DNA of 64,000 bases from Bettongia penicillata ogilbyi (GCA_023548195.1 JAJHZJ010000009.1:5234715-5298714), one strand, 5' to 3'. Shown: positions 44,884 to 55,555, counted from the stretch's first letter. Numbers and translations: made by a program. Notes: a model not told the origin generated them from the letters alone.

Positions 44884-45990
44884 ATGCCCAGAAAAGGGAA
44901 GAAAAATAAGACCACAGAAAGCTACTTTATTGAGGAAGAGATGTTCCTTCCTCCTTTCATCTCTGATGAGGAAGTACAATGCTTGCCATCAGGGAAAGAC
45001 GTGGAGGTCGGGGCCTCTGTATCCCACACATCTGAGGTGGATGTCTGGTGGGCTCAGGCCAGGGAAGAGCTCAAAAAGGATTTTGAAAATCAAGTTAGAC
45101 AGGTGGAGGAAAAACTGGGAAGAGAAATGAGAGATGCAAGAAAAGCATGAGAAACGGGTCAATACCTTGCTAAAGGAGACCCAAAAAAATGCTGAAGAAA
45201 ATAACACCTTGAAAAATAGCCTCACTCAATTGGCAAAAGAGGTTCAAAAAGCCAATGAGGAGAAGAATGCTATCAAAAGCAGAATTAGCCAAATGGAAAA
45301 AGAGGTTCAAAAGCTCACTGAATTTAATAGTTCTCTCAAAATTAGAATGGAACAGATGGAGGCTAATGACTTTACAAGAAACCAAGAAATCACCAAACAA
45401 AACCAAAAGAATGAAAAAATGGAAGAGAATGTGAAATATCTCATGGGAAAAACAACTGACCTGGAAAATAGATCCAGGAGAGACAATTTAAAAATTATGG
45501 GACTACCTGAAAGCCATGATCAAAAAAAGAGCCTAGACATCATCTTCCATGAAATTATCAAGGAAAACTGCCCTGACATTCTAGAACCAGAGGGCAAAAG
45601 AAGTACTGAAGGAATCCATCGATCACCACCTGAAAGAGATCCAAAAAGAGAAACTCCTAGGAACATTGTGGCCAAATTCCAGAATTTCCAGGTCAAGGAG
45701 GAAATATTGCAAGCAGCTAGAAAGAAACAATTCCAGTATTGTGGAAATACAATCAGGGTAACACAAGATCTAGCAGCTTCTACATTAAGGGATCAAAGGG
45801 CGTGGAATAGGATATTCCAGAAGTCAAAGGAACTAGGACTCAAACCAAGAATCACCTACCCAGACAAAACTGCGTATAATGCTTTAGGGCAAAATATGGT
45901 CTTTCAATGAAACGGAGGACTTTCAAGCATTCTTGATGAAAAGACCAGAGCTGAAAAGAAATTTTGACTTTCAAACACAAGAATGAGAAG
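44884..45990 (+). pseudogene. L1 ORF1-type RNA-binding protein, two frameshifts
   Basis: Starts at ATG 44884 (MPRKGKKNK), continues in that frame to about 45145, then shifts to a second frame that stays open to 45910. Second frame: heptad-rich coiled coil (residues about 10-105 of that frame, blocks EVQKANEEKN and EVQKLTE), GKTTDLENRSRRDNLKIMGL (RRM start), ENCPDILEPEG, SPPERDPKRETPRN, and a C-terminal domain with ARKKQFQYCGNTIR, TLRDQRAWN and LKPRITYP. A second disruption near 45890 ends the frame early; the comparable text in copy b runs on about 25 codons past that point. ORF1 proteins trimerise and coat RNA. Two indels make this copy non-functional as it stands, unless sequencing error explains one. 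Confidence 0.85.
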
Positions 45991-46114
45991 AAGCATGAAA
46001 AAGTAAACAGCAAAGAGAAGTCATAAGGGACTTACCATGAGTGAACTGTTTACATTCCTACATGGAAAGACAATATTTGTAACTCTTAAAACTTTTCATT
46101 ATCTGGGTAGTTGG

Positions 46115-46200
46115 TGGGACCACACACACACATACACACACATGCGCACACACACACACATGTACACGCATGCGCGCACATACAGAGACAGAGAGCACAG
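46115..46200. repeat. (CA)n-rich microsatellite in half-LINE copy a
   Basis: Interrupted CA runs with CG-containing units (near 46142 and 46170), just after 'gggtagttggtgggac' and before 'agagagcacag'. Confidence 0.9.
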
Positions 46201-47025
46201 AGTGAATTGAATGGGATGGGACCATATCAAAAGAAATTAAGGTAAATGGTTAGAGAGAAATGTAGTGGGAGGAGAGAGGGTGAAATGGAATGGGGTAAAT
46301 TGTATCTCATTCAAGAGGCAAGCAGGAGATGTTTTAGTGGAGGGAAAAAGGAGAACTGAGAAAAAAACATGAAATTTACCCTCATCACATTCAACTAAAG
46401 GAAAGAGTAAAATGCACACTCATTTTGGTATGAAAACCTATCTTACAGTACAGGAAAGTGGGGGAGAAGGAGATAAGCAGGGTGGGGGGGATGATGGAAG
46501 GGAGGGCAATGAAAGGAGGGAGCAATTACAAGTCAACACTCGGGGAGGGACAGGATCAAAAGACAGAATAGAAACAATGGGGGGCAGGATAGGATGGAGG
46601 GAAATACAGTTAGTCTTACACAACAAGACTGTTATCAAAGTCATTTGCAAAAACTACACAGATATGGCCTATATTGAATTGCCTGCTTTCCCAAAGGGAA
46701 TGGGTGGGGAGGGAGGGATGGGGAGAATTTGGAACTCAAAGTTTTAGGAACAACTGTTGAGTATTGTTCTTGCTACTAGAAAATAAGAAATACAGGTAAT
46801 GGAGAATAGAAAGTCATCTGGCCCTACAGGACAAAAGAGTAGATGGGGAGAAGAGAAGGGAGGGATGATAGAAGAGAGGGCAGCTTGGTGATAGGGAACA
46901 TTAGAATGCTTGGTGTATTGGGATGGGGGGTGGGGATAAATGAGGAGAAAATTTGGAACCCAAAATTTTGTGAAAATGAATGTAAAAAGTTAAATAAATA
47001 AATTTATATTAAAAAAATTTAAAAA

Positions 47026-47260
47026 AAGAAAATGGAAGAGAAGATTTGCCCAGGTAGAAGGCAATGAGGACCAAGAGACAAGCAATTAGCTGATAATCAG
47101 CTTCTTGTGGTATAGATGTTCTTGAATATACCAATGACATCAAAGCCAGAGTTGTGAGTTACACCAAGTGTGCCAACAGATATTGAGTGCATTGGTAAGA
47201 AAGTATGACCTAGGTTTATGTACAGAATGTAATATATTTATTTCCTGCATTTGCTTTAAT
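47026..47260. other. Unassigned sequence between two half-LINEs
   Basis: About 235 bases with no gene or named repeat. This is the pre-insertion left flank of copy b. Confidence 0.4.
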
Positions 47261-47891
47261 ATTTGAGTACCTGTAGGAGAAGGCCAAACCAAGATGGTGG
47301 AGTAGAAAGACACATATACTCTAGTGCTTCCCCAGCAGACAATATACATGTAAAAATATGACTCTCAACAAATTGTAGAGCAGCAGAAGCCACAAAACCA
47401 CAGAGAAAAAGAGGTTTGCAGCCAAAGGTAACCTGGAAGGCCAACAGGAAAGGTCTATCTCATGGGAAACTGGGCACAGTGGAGACTAGACCTGGCCATG
47501 TGGCATTGGGAAGAACAGGACCTGAACAGATCTCTGGAGCAGAGTTCCCAGCAGGGAGGGTCCCAGATCCCTCAATCTGCAAGCAATGAAGAAACCTCCA
47601 AAGTTCAGTATGGGAGGCCTTTTCCAGGTAGGCAATGGCAGCAACAGCAACAGTAGACTGCAGGCAACTACGGTGGCTGGGAAAAAACCTGGGTCCAATT
47701 TTCCAAGTAGCTTAAAGCCTCTGGCTGTAGGGAGCAGCTGACCTAAACCTAAGCCCTGAGTGACTAGCCCACTCCCACCCAAAGCCCCAGGGAATTGAGC
47801 AGCTGAGTCCAATCTTACCCTTGTGGAGAAGAGGGGCAATAGAACCATCCTCTTCACAAAAGATTCAGAAGTCAAGTAACTGACTGGGAAA

Positions 47892-48916
47892 ATGCCCCAA
47901 AAAAGGGGGAAAAAATAAGATCATAGAAGATTACTTTCTTGGTGAACAGGGGTCTCCTCCCATCCTTTCAGATGAGGAAGAACAAGGCATACTGGCACAG
48001 CAAGGCAAGACCCCTGCCTCCAGTGCCTCCAAAGTGAACTTAAATTGGACTCAGGCAATAGAAGATCTGGAAAAGTGAATTATTAGCTTCCTAAAGGAGA
48101 ACCAAAAAAATTGCTGAGGAAAATAACACCTTTAAAAGGAGATTCACTCAACTGGAAAAAGAGTTCCAAAAAGCCAATGCAGAGGAGGCTTTAAAAAGCA
48201 GAATTAGCCAAATGGAGGAGAAGGTTCAAAAGCTCACTGAACAAATTAGTTCTTTGAAAGAGAGAATTGAATTCAGAGAAATGAATGACTATGAGATAAA
48301 CCAAGCAGTTAAAAAACAAAAGCAAAAGTTTGAAAAAATAGAAGATAATGTGAAACATCTCATTGGAAAAACAACTGATCTGGAAAACAGATCCAGGACA
48401 GACAATTTAAAAATTATGGGACTACCTGAAAGCCATGATAAAAAAAAAGCCCTAGACATTATCTTCTATGAAATTATCAAGGAAAACTGTCCTGATATTC
48501 TAGAACCAGAGGGCAAAATAAATATTGAAGGAATTCACAGATCACCTCCTGAAAGAGACCTGAAGAGCCAAACTCCTAGGAATATTATGGCCAAATTTCA
48601 GAGTTCCCAGGTCAAGAAGAAAATACTTCAAACAGCTAGAAAGAAACAATTTGAGTATTGTGGAAAATACAATCAGGATAACACAGAATCTGGCAGCTTT
48701 AGCATTAAGGGATCGAAGGATTGGAACAGACTATTCCAGAAGTCAACAGAACTATGATTAAAACCAAGAATCACCTACCCAGCAAAACTGAGTATAATAT
48801 TTCAAGGGAATAAATGGTCATTCAATGATATAGAGGACTTTCAAGCATTCATGATGAAAATACCAGAACTGAAGGGAAAATTTGACTTTCAAACACAAGA
48901 ATCAACAGAAGCATGA
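47892..48916 (+). pseudogene. L1 ORF1-type RNA-binding protein, decayed
   Basis: The start MPQKRG-like is out of frame with the body after a few indels. The clearest frame is 48212-48757: coiled coil (MEEKVQKLTEQISSLKERIE), GKTTDLENRSRTDNLKIMGL, PESHDKKKALDIIFYE, ENCPDILEPEGKINIEG, SPPERD. The C-terminal domain is traceable to about 48916 ('gaatcaacagaagcatga') but frameshifted after 'KKQFEYCGKY'. Compared with copy a it is more damaged at the N-terminus and better preserved at the extreme C-terminus. Confidence 0.8.
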
Positions 48917-49039
48917 AAAGGCAAACAGGAAAGAAAAATCATAAAAGACTTTCTAAAGCTGACTGTTTACATTCCTACATGGAAAGATAATATTTGTAAC
49001 TCTTGAGATTATTCTCAGTATTTGAGTAGTTGGAGGGAT

Positions 49040-49115
49040 CATACACACACACACACACACACATATACATATATATGTATATATATATTATATATATATA
49101 CACACATGTATATGT
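49040..49115. repeat. (CA)n/(TA)n microsatellite in half-LINE copy b
   Basis: CA run followed by ATATGTATAT-type sequence and 'cacacatgtatatgtatag'. It occupies the same place as the CA run in copy a, before 'gagagcacaggg'. Confidence 0.9.
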
Positions 49116-49885
49116 ATAGATAGAGAGCACAGGGTGAGTTGAATAAGAAGGGATGTTATCTAAAAAATAAAATTAAGGGGTGGATAAGAAATATAATTAG
49201 AGGAGAAAGGGATAAATAGAATGGGGAAAATTATCTCTCATAAAGAGGCAAGAACAAGCTTTTTCAATGGAGGGAAAAAGTGAAGCTTACTCGCTTCACA
49301 TTTGACTTAAGGAGGGAATAACATGCTTACTCGTTTTGGTATGAAAATCTATCCTACATTACAGGAAAGTAGGGGAGAAGGGGACAAGTGGGGTGGGGGA
49401 ATGATAGAAGGGAGGGCAAATGGGAGCAGGGAGTAAATAGAAGTAAACATTTTTGGGAAGGGCCAAGGTCAAAAGAGAGAATAGCATAATGGAGGGCAGG
49501 ATAGAATGGAGGGAATATAGCCTTACAGAACATGACTATTATGGAAGTCTTTTGCAAAACAACACATATATAACCTGTACTGAATTGCTTGCCTTCTCAG
49601 TGGGGATGGGTGGGGAGGGAGGGAAGGACAGAAGTTGGAATTCAAAGTATTAGAAACAAATGTTGAGAATTGTTGTTGCATATAACTGGGAAATAAGGAA
49701 CACACGTAATGGGATGTCTTGTCCTACAAGAAATGAGAGGAGATGGGGATAAGGGAAGGGTGGGGTGTGAGAGAAGGGAAGGCTCATTGAGGGAAGGAGT
49801 AATCAGAATGCCAGGTGTTATGGGGTGGAGCAGGGGAGAGATGGAGAGAAAAATTGGACATGTTACAAAGTGATGTAAAAGCAAT

Positions 49886-50756
49886 TAGTGTTAAAACAAT
49901 TGACTGAATTAATTACTGAGACTAAATCAGAGACATCTTTAGTTTGAGGAAAAGGATTTTAGTCTAAGTTTCCTAGAGGCAGGTAAGCTTGGGTAAAATT
50001 TGTCATTGATAGAAAAGTTAACGTTTTAATGGTAAATTTGATTTTAAGATTGTTATTGAATCAGGAACTAGAACATGTATAGAAAGGCATGCAAGCCACT
50101 TAAGACTTGCCTCAAAAGATGTTCCTTAGCCAATGTGAAATTATAGTCATATATGAAACCTGGTTATTGGAACTTGCTATTTTAAGATTCTATGGGACTA
50201 TGGGACTGGAGAAGGTCATCTCATGGGAAGGATGGGAGAGTGGGCTGAGGTAGCATTCTCCTGACTCAATTTCCCCACTGACACCTGTCAGACTTTAAGC
50301 CTGACTGAAAGCAAGTTGGCAATTTATTCCTGCCTGGAATTGGCATGAAGCTGGGGAGATATTGTTTCCCTGAATTGTCCCTATTCTCAGTGGTAATTTC
50401 CAATAGTCAAAAGATTTGTGAGCTTAATACCAGATCTATTAAATTATAGATTGTTGGTAGGGGAGCACCTGAGGTTAAGTCTAAAATTAAGCTATTAGGC
50501 ATAGGACTTTAGACCAACAGCAGTAAGTCACGGTCCTTTAATTCTTAGTACTAGTGTGGAGACAATTAGGTCAAGGGCTTGTGAAGTTGGCATACATAGT
50601 TCTTATTTGTATCTCAGTTGGTTAATATTAAAAAACATTCATTTGTGGTCTATATTGTAAATGCTTTAAAAGAAGTATCACCTGAACAAAAGTTGGAATT
50701 GTTCTACATGATATGAACTGTGTTAAAAATGAAAAAGTAAATAAATAAATAAAAAG
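49886..50756 (+). other. Probable 3'-transduced segment of copy b
   Basis: About 870 bases of sequence absent from the other half-LINE copies, located between the normal family 3' end and the second polyA tail, inside the same TSD. It looks like single-copy DNA by eye. An unknown repeat inserted in the source copy is an alternative. Confidence 0.55.
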
Positions 50757-50769
50757 ATTTGAGTACCTG

Positions 50770-51189
50770 AAATGTTATTATTCTTTCTTTTGCCTTATTT
50801 TGAATTACATATTTTTAAAAATCTAAATGTGTTACTATAAATGATTGATTTGTATAAATGAAATTGCACCAGTGGGGGACCAAGACCGGTGAAGAGAGGA
50901 GGTATATTCCCTAACGATAGGGTTATCTCTAGAACTTTAAGCATATTTGAATGTAGTCAAGTGTCAGTGGTCTTTCTTTGGGAATCTAGACCTGCCAGTG
51001 TAAGGGTAAGATGTAGTGAGTGAGCCAGCCTACAGTAAGAGATGTGAGGCATTATGATGGGTTTAGACACTTCATGCAATTGTTACACCAGAAAAAGTGA
51101 CATATTCTCATTGCTTCCACTTTTCCAATTCCTACTTGTGTCTCAGGTGTTCTCAATACAACTTTTGAACCTATTCTCTTTAAGGTTTG
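50770..51189. other. Unassigned sequence
   Basis: No gene or nameable repeat. Confidence 0.35.
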
Positions 51190-51424
51190 TTGTCATTGTT
51201 CAGTTGTTTCACTTTGTGTCTGACTCTTTGTGATCCTATTTGGATATTTCTTGGCAAAGATATTAGAGTGGTTTGCCATTCCCTTCTCCAGCTATTTTAC
51301 AGGTAAAGAAACTCAGGCAAACAGGATTAAATGACTTGCCCAGAGTCACACTGCTACTAAGTGTCTGAGGCAGGATTTGAACTCCAGGTCCAGCACTCTA
51401 TCCACCTTACCACTTAGCTGTCCC
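51190..51424 (-). mobile_element. tRNA-headed marsupial SINE, full length
   Basis: 'gtgtctgactctttgtgatc', 'tggatatttcttggcaaag', 'gtggtttgccattccctt', 'ctatccaccttaccactta'. Confidence 0.85.
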
Positions 51425-51629
51425 ACAGTGACCAGTGCTATATGTTAATACCTTATCAGAAACTTAACATTGGGTAACAATACAAACAACTAAGCTTATT
51501 TAATAACTTCACATTTCCATGGAGCAATGTCAGTGCATAAGATATCACAATTTTTCAGTCTCTTCTCATAAATCAGGACTCTTTGTCTGTTCATTCATAG
51601 TTGCTTCTCTTCATATGAAGTTGTAGTTA

Positions 51630-51835
51630 ATATGTGCTCGATTCGCCTACTTCTTCTTTTTTCACTTTGCATTACTTCATAAAATCTTTCCAGATCTCTT
51701 TATATTGTCAACTGTAATTGGATTATAGTGTTTATTACATTAATATAATGCAATTTATTTTTCCATTCCTTATAGTTATGTTGTTTCAAATTTTACAATT
51801 ACATATAATATTCTCATGAAAATATTTGAATAGAT
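51630..51835 (-). mobile_element. L1 3' UTR fragment (weak)
   Basis: 'ttcactttgcattacttc', 'aaaatctttccagatctc', then AT-rich text, resembling the 'cactctgcatcagttc' part of antisense L1 3' UTR. Confidence 0.4.
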
Positions 51836-51934
51836 GGTCCTTTATTGGTTTGTTTTTAATAATATAGGCTATGTTCCCAGAAATGAGCAAAATGAATCAC
51901 TCTGCACTCTTCTTTATTCCTTATATCTAACCAG

Positions 51935-52716
51935 TTGTGAAGTCTTGTCATTGCCTCTCTATGTCATCTTTCCCATCCATCACCTTTCTTCTCATAACGT
52001 TCCCACTCTAATTCCAGCCCTCAATACCTCTCTCCTGGATGATTCAACAGCCTCCCAGTTGGTCTTCTTACTTTGATTCTCTCGCTATACAACTGCCAAA
52101 ATAACCTTCCTACGGCACGGGTCAGACTATATCACACCCATACTAAGAGACACAAAAACAAAACCAGACTCTTCAATGGCTCTCTTTTTCTTCTAGGATA
52201 AAAAAAACTCCTTAGCTTGGCATTTTAAAGCCCTTTGCAGTCTGGCTGAAACTTATCTTTGTAGACTTCTTCCATATAACTTTGTTATATACTTTTAGAC
52301 AAGTTGGTCTACTTGGCCAAGAATTCCATCTCCCACCTTGGTGACTTTGAACAGGCTGCCTCATACAACTTAGGAACATATTCCCTTTTCACCATCATTT
52401 CTTAGAATTTTTAGTTTCCTTCAAGGGTCAATTTGACCATCATCATCTAGGGATGGAGAGAAGAGATAAGCCCTTATTAAGCACCTAATATATGCCAGAT
52501 ATTGAGCTAAGCATTTTACCAATATTATATTTCTATGATAAGACTGTCTACATCCTTTTTGTGTTACTTCTCAAATTATTGTACTAAATTACACATGTAA
52601 ATATTCTATTGTCCTCAAATAATGTGAGATCCTTGAGGGCTACCTTTTATTCTCCCTGATGCCTAGCACAGTATCTTATATATGATAGGTGCTTAATAAA
52701 GATTGTTGAATGAATA
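51935..52716 (+). mobile_element. L2 LINE 3' region, split by a MIR scrap
   Basis: Sense L2: 'ctctcctggatgattcaac', 'cctcccagttggtcttctt', 'cttagcttggcattttaaag', 'aacaggctgcctcatac', 'gtttccttcaagggtcaat'. After 52460-52535 (MIR antisense) it ends with 'gatgcctagcacagtatc' and 'gcttaataaagattgttg'. This region has the L2 stem that pairs with the antisense copy at 21.3-23.3 kb. Confidence 0.8.
52460..52535 (-). mobile_element. MIR fragment inside the L2 copy
   Basis: 'cttattaagcacctaatat', 'gccagatattgagctaagc'. Confidence 0.55.
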
Positions 52717-52814
52717 AATTCTCCTATGGCATGATTTCAAGGACCTTTGCCTCAACAGTTTCTCTCCAAAGTATTTGGTGCTATGAATCCTGAGATTACT
52801 GTGCCTCCCAAGAC

Positions 52815-52880
52815 AAGGCTATACAAACATTTATGAAGCACTTCCTATGTACTAGACACTGTGGTAGACACTGGGGAAAG
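52815..52880 (-). mobile_element. L2/MIR end fragment
   Basis: 'aacatttatgaagcacttc', 'ctagacactgtggtagac'. The AAGG array arises immediately after it. Confidence 0.5.
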
Positions 52881-52911
52881 GCGGGAAGGCAGGAAGGCAT
52901 GAATTCAGGAA

Positions 52912-53014
52912 GACAAGGAAGGAAGGAAGGAAGGAAGGAAGGAAGGAAGGAAGGAAGGAAGGAAGGAAGGAAGGAAGGAAGGAAGGAAGGAAGGAAGGAA
53001 GGAAGGAAGGAAGG
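52912..53014. repeat. (AAGG)n tetranucleotide array
   Basis: About 25 uninterrupted aagg units over about 100 bases, preceded by imperfect units from about 52880 ('ggaaggcaggaaggc'). The open frames of repeated KEGR or LPSF here are artefacts. Confidence 0.95.
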
Positions 53015-53552
53015 AGGCCAAAAGATATAACAGCTCAATATAGAATGTGTTAAGTAAGGAAGTTATAATGGCAAAAGAACATGAGTGAGAAGGGACATCA
53101 GAAAGTAAAGGGAAGCAAGATATTGCAAGGCTAAGTGAGAACAGTTTTAGTACACTACTAAGAATCTTGTTTTGAAAGCGTAAAATGTTGCTTTAGAAAT
53201 TGGTAGTGGAATATGCAAAATGAGAATACTGTTTTAAAGTAAGTAAACAAAGGAAAATAAAAGAAAAAAAGGAAAAACATAAAGGAAATAAAGGAAAAGA
53301 AAATAAGTATATGAAAGCTGGATTGTACATATACATTGGAAACCACTTAGCAATAGACTTGTAAAGCATCCCTGATGCAAGTTTAAGTGCGGGTGCCTTT
53401 AGTACCTAGGGTAGAACTAGAGTTTCTCAGGAATGGTGAACTTTGCCATGGGGAATGGGATATCTTCTTATATGCCCAATCTGTTTTACTAATGCAGGAA
53501 GACTAGTGTGGGCTTCAGGAGGTTAGCTGAAATTATTAATTAAATGTTTTGA
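53015..53552. other. Unassigned sequence
   Basis: A-rich stretch at 53240-53310. No gene or nameable repeat. Confidence 0.35.
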
Positions 53553-53695
53553 ATGAATAAACATTGATTGAGTGCCTACCATATACAAGGCACCGTACCA
53601 AGGTGCAAAGAGAGAGAAAAGATAAAGACTAACTCCTGCCCTATTAGAGTTTATAGCCTCGTAGCAAAGACAAAATAAGTACATTCACAATTCAA
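53553..53695 (-). mobile_element. L2 LINE 3' end
   Basis: 'gaataaacattgattgagtg', 'cctaccatatacaaggcac', 'ctcctgccctattagag'. Confidence 0.6.
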
Positions 53696-53734
53696 GTTAG
53701 AAAGTTCAAAGGAGCAGGATGTTATCAGAATTGA

Positions 53735-53815
53735 GACAGAGTCTGAGACACAGAAAGAAACACAGAGACAAAGACATAGAGAGAAATAGACAGAGTTCGG
53801 AAAAAAGAGACAGAG
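53735..53815. repeat. (GACA/GAGA)n low-complexity tract
   Basis: Imperfect gagaca and agagaa units. Confidence 0.7.
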
Positions 53816-54284
53816 ACCACTTCTGAAATGGGATTAGGTGGGGGTAATGGGTAGTAAAATCATTATCATTGAACCAGGACACCAAATAACACTTTAAATT
53901 TTTTTTTATTTTTAATTTATAGAATAAAACAAGCATTTCTATAACAGCATAATAAAAAGTGATTGCATATGAAGCTGCAAATCTGCTATGTATAATTTGC
54001 TATTCCTGTTAAATATGCAATAACGGTATCATGTAAATTTCTTTTTTCTTTTTTTCTTCCCTCCTCCAAATTAGTTATAAAGGACATATGAAGAAAGATA
54101 CTATCTACATGTAGAGAACAACTGATAAATAGAAGTATGTATAGAGTAATTTTACAAATAACCTTTTAAAAAAATATGTCTGCAGGATATGGTCCACACA
54201 GAAAAGTTATCTGGTAGATTGCTGTATCTGCTTTTTAACTAAAATCTCCCCAAAGCATTTGGTACATTCTTTATCTCTGTGTGT

Positions 54285-54287
<3 letters not shown>
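53816..54287. other. Unassigned sequence
   Basis: AT-rich. No gene or nameable repeat. Confidence 0.35.

Positions 54288-54338
<51 letters not shown>
54288..54338. repeat. (CA)25 microsatellite
   Basis: About 50 bases of uninterrupted CA dinucleotides. Confidence 0.95.
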
Positions 54339-54343
<5 letters not shown>

Positions 54344-54699
54344 TTCAAGGAGAAATCTGCATGATTTATTGAGTCCAATTTTCTAAGATTCTATAAGGTC
54401 AAAAGAACTTGGATATAAATTGGATGACATTCAAGCAATTCAGTGTCCTTAACCATGTGTCAGTTTTTGTATATGATTGAATTATGAGTCTCTGTGTGGT
54501 TACATGTGCTTTTAAAGTAAATTTCCCTTGGGGAATCATCTCTCTGTGTAGAAAAATGGGGTTTTTTCTCAATGCAAGTTTCTTGTCAATGTTTATTTCT
54601 TTAATTGCTTCTTTTTCTTGTGAGTTCATCTATGGTTTGCTAGAATTTTCTTACTCAAATCAGCTTGTTTGGATAGTCTGCTTCTAGTGTTATTAATCT
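54339..54699. other. Unassigned sequence
   Basis: No gene or nameable repeat. It may belong to the old L1 that follows. Confidence 0.3.
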
Positions 54700-55087
54700 G
54701 GATATTTATCCTTATATTTGTTTTCAGTTTTGTTGGCATAGAATTGGATGTAATGGTTGATCATTTCTTTTTATTTCCTCTGCATTCATTATCCCTCCTT
54801 TTTAATATTTTGACAATTTGATTTTTTTTCTTTTTGAAAAGGATATCAAATCAACCAGTGGTTTATCAATTTTATTGTCCTTTAGAACACAGTTCTTTAT
54901 CTTGTTTACCATCTCAATTTGTTTTGGTTTTCACTTTCTTTTTTAATTTTCAATTTTAAAATTTTAAATCAGATTTGATTATTCTGGGATTATTACTTTG
55001 TTGATATTTTGGTTTCTTAAGCTTTATACTCCACTCCTTTCTTTTTTGTTAATATATTGTTAGTTTTAAGGTTTTTTGTTATTCCAA

Positions 55088-55555
55088 ATTTGACAAGCAC
55101 CAACAAATACAAAGAAAGAAAAAAATGGATGTGAAATCAAACCTCCATTATATAAGCTAAACATCTTAATTATGCTTGGTTTTAGAAAACATTGGTTTAC
55201 AAAACATTCACCTCATTAGTTTAGCTCTTTCCTGGTTGTTTCCCTCTTAAACATCTTCCATTCTGTTCTGTGCACTTTTAAAAAAAATCTTGATTGGTGC
55301 TCTTATAATTTTAACCAATTGTAACCTTCCTTTCCCTCTCTCATACCCCCAAAATTGAGAAAACAAAGCCTCCTTTTAATAAATGAACAAAATCAAGCAA
55401 AACAATCCCACATATTAACCACATCTGAAAATGTATTTATCCTTTATTCTCTATTTCGAGTCTATCACCTTTCAGGAATCATGGTTGGTCATTGCATTAA
55501 ACAGTGTTTATGTCTTTCATAGCTATTTTTCTTTACAAATGTTAATAAAAATGAT
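55088..55555 (-). mobile_element. L1 3' UTR fragment nested in the old L1
   Basis: 'aattgagaaaacaaagcctc', 'aatcaagcaaaacaatccc', 'ggaatcatggttggtcattg', 'gtttatgtctttcatagc'. This is antisense 3' UTR text of another L1 subfamily, interrupting ORF2 text. Confidence 0.5.

Larger units (their letters stand above)
44740..47025 (+). mobile_element. Half-LINE with near-complete ORF1 (copy a)
   Basis: 5' UTR remnant, ORF1 (44884 onward), short spacer, CA microsatellite, vestigial ORF2 start (ATG 46594), then two successive L1-like 3' ends ('actcaaagttttaggaac' near 46734 and 'cccaaaattttgtgaaaat' near 46959), ending in 'aaataaataaattta'. ORF2 endonuclease and RT sequence are entirely absent. This is the best preserved ORF1 in the window. 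Confidence 0.8.
47274..50756 (+). mobile_element. Half-LINE with 5' end and a second 3' tail (copy b)
   Basis: A perfect 13-base TSD, 'atttgagtacctg', lies at 47261-47273 and 50757-50769, so the whole 3483-base stretch entered in one event. It begins with an L1-type start (ccaagatggtgg at 47289-47300), has a 5' UTR of about 615 bases, ORF1 from ATG 47892, a microsatellite, the vestigial ORF2 start (ATG 49506) and the usual 3' region to about 49885. It then continues about 870 bases to a second AATAAA/A-rich end ('gtaaataaataaataaaaag', ending 50755). ORF2 is absent. Confidence 0.85.

Noticed and set aside
44825..45910. A host gene encoding a coiled-coil RNA-binding protein
   Set aside because: The protein text matches L1 ORF1 block by block and is repeated at 18.4, 25.7 and 48.2 kb with LINE-type 3' ends. 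It is a mobile-element ORF with frameshifts.
47462..47875. Open frames in the 5' UTR of half-LINE copy b (64 codons plus strand, 129 codons minus strand)
   Set aside because: The region is the GC-richer leader of a mobile element. The Leu/Gly-rich minus-strand frame has no recognisable domain and is not conserved in copy a.
52796..53038. Frames with repeated LPSF or KEGR units
   Set aside because: Produced by the (AAGG)n array, not a gene.
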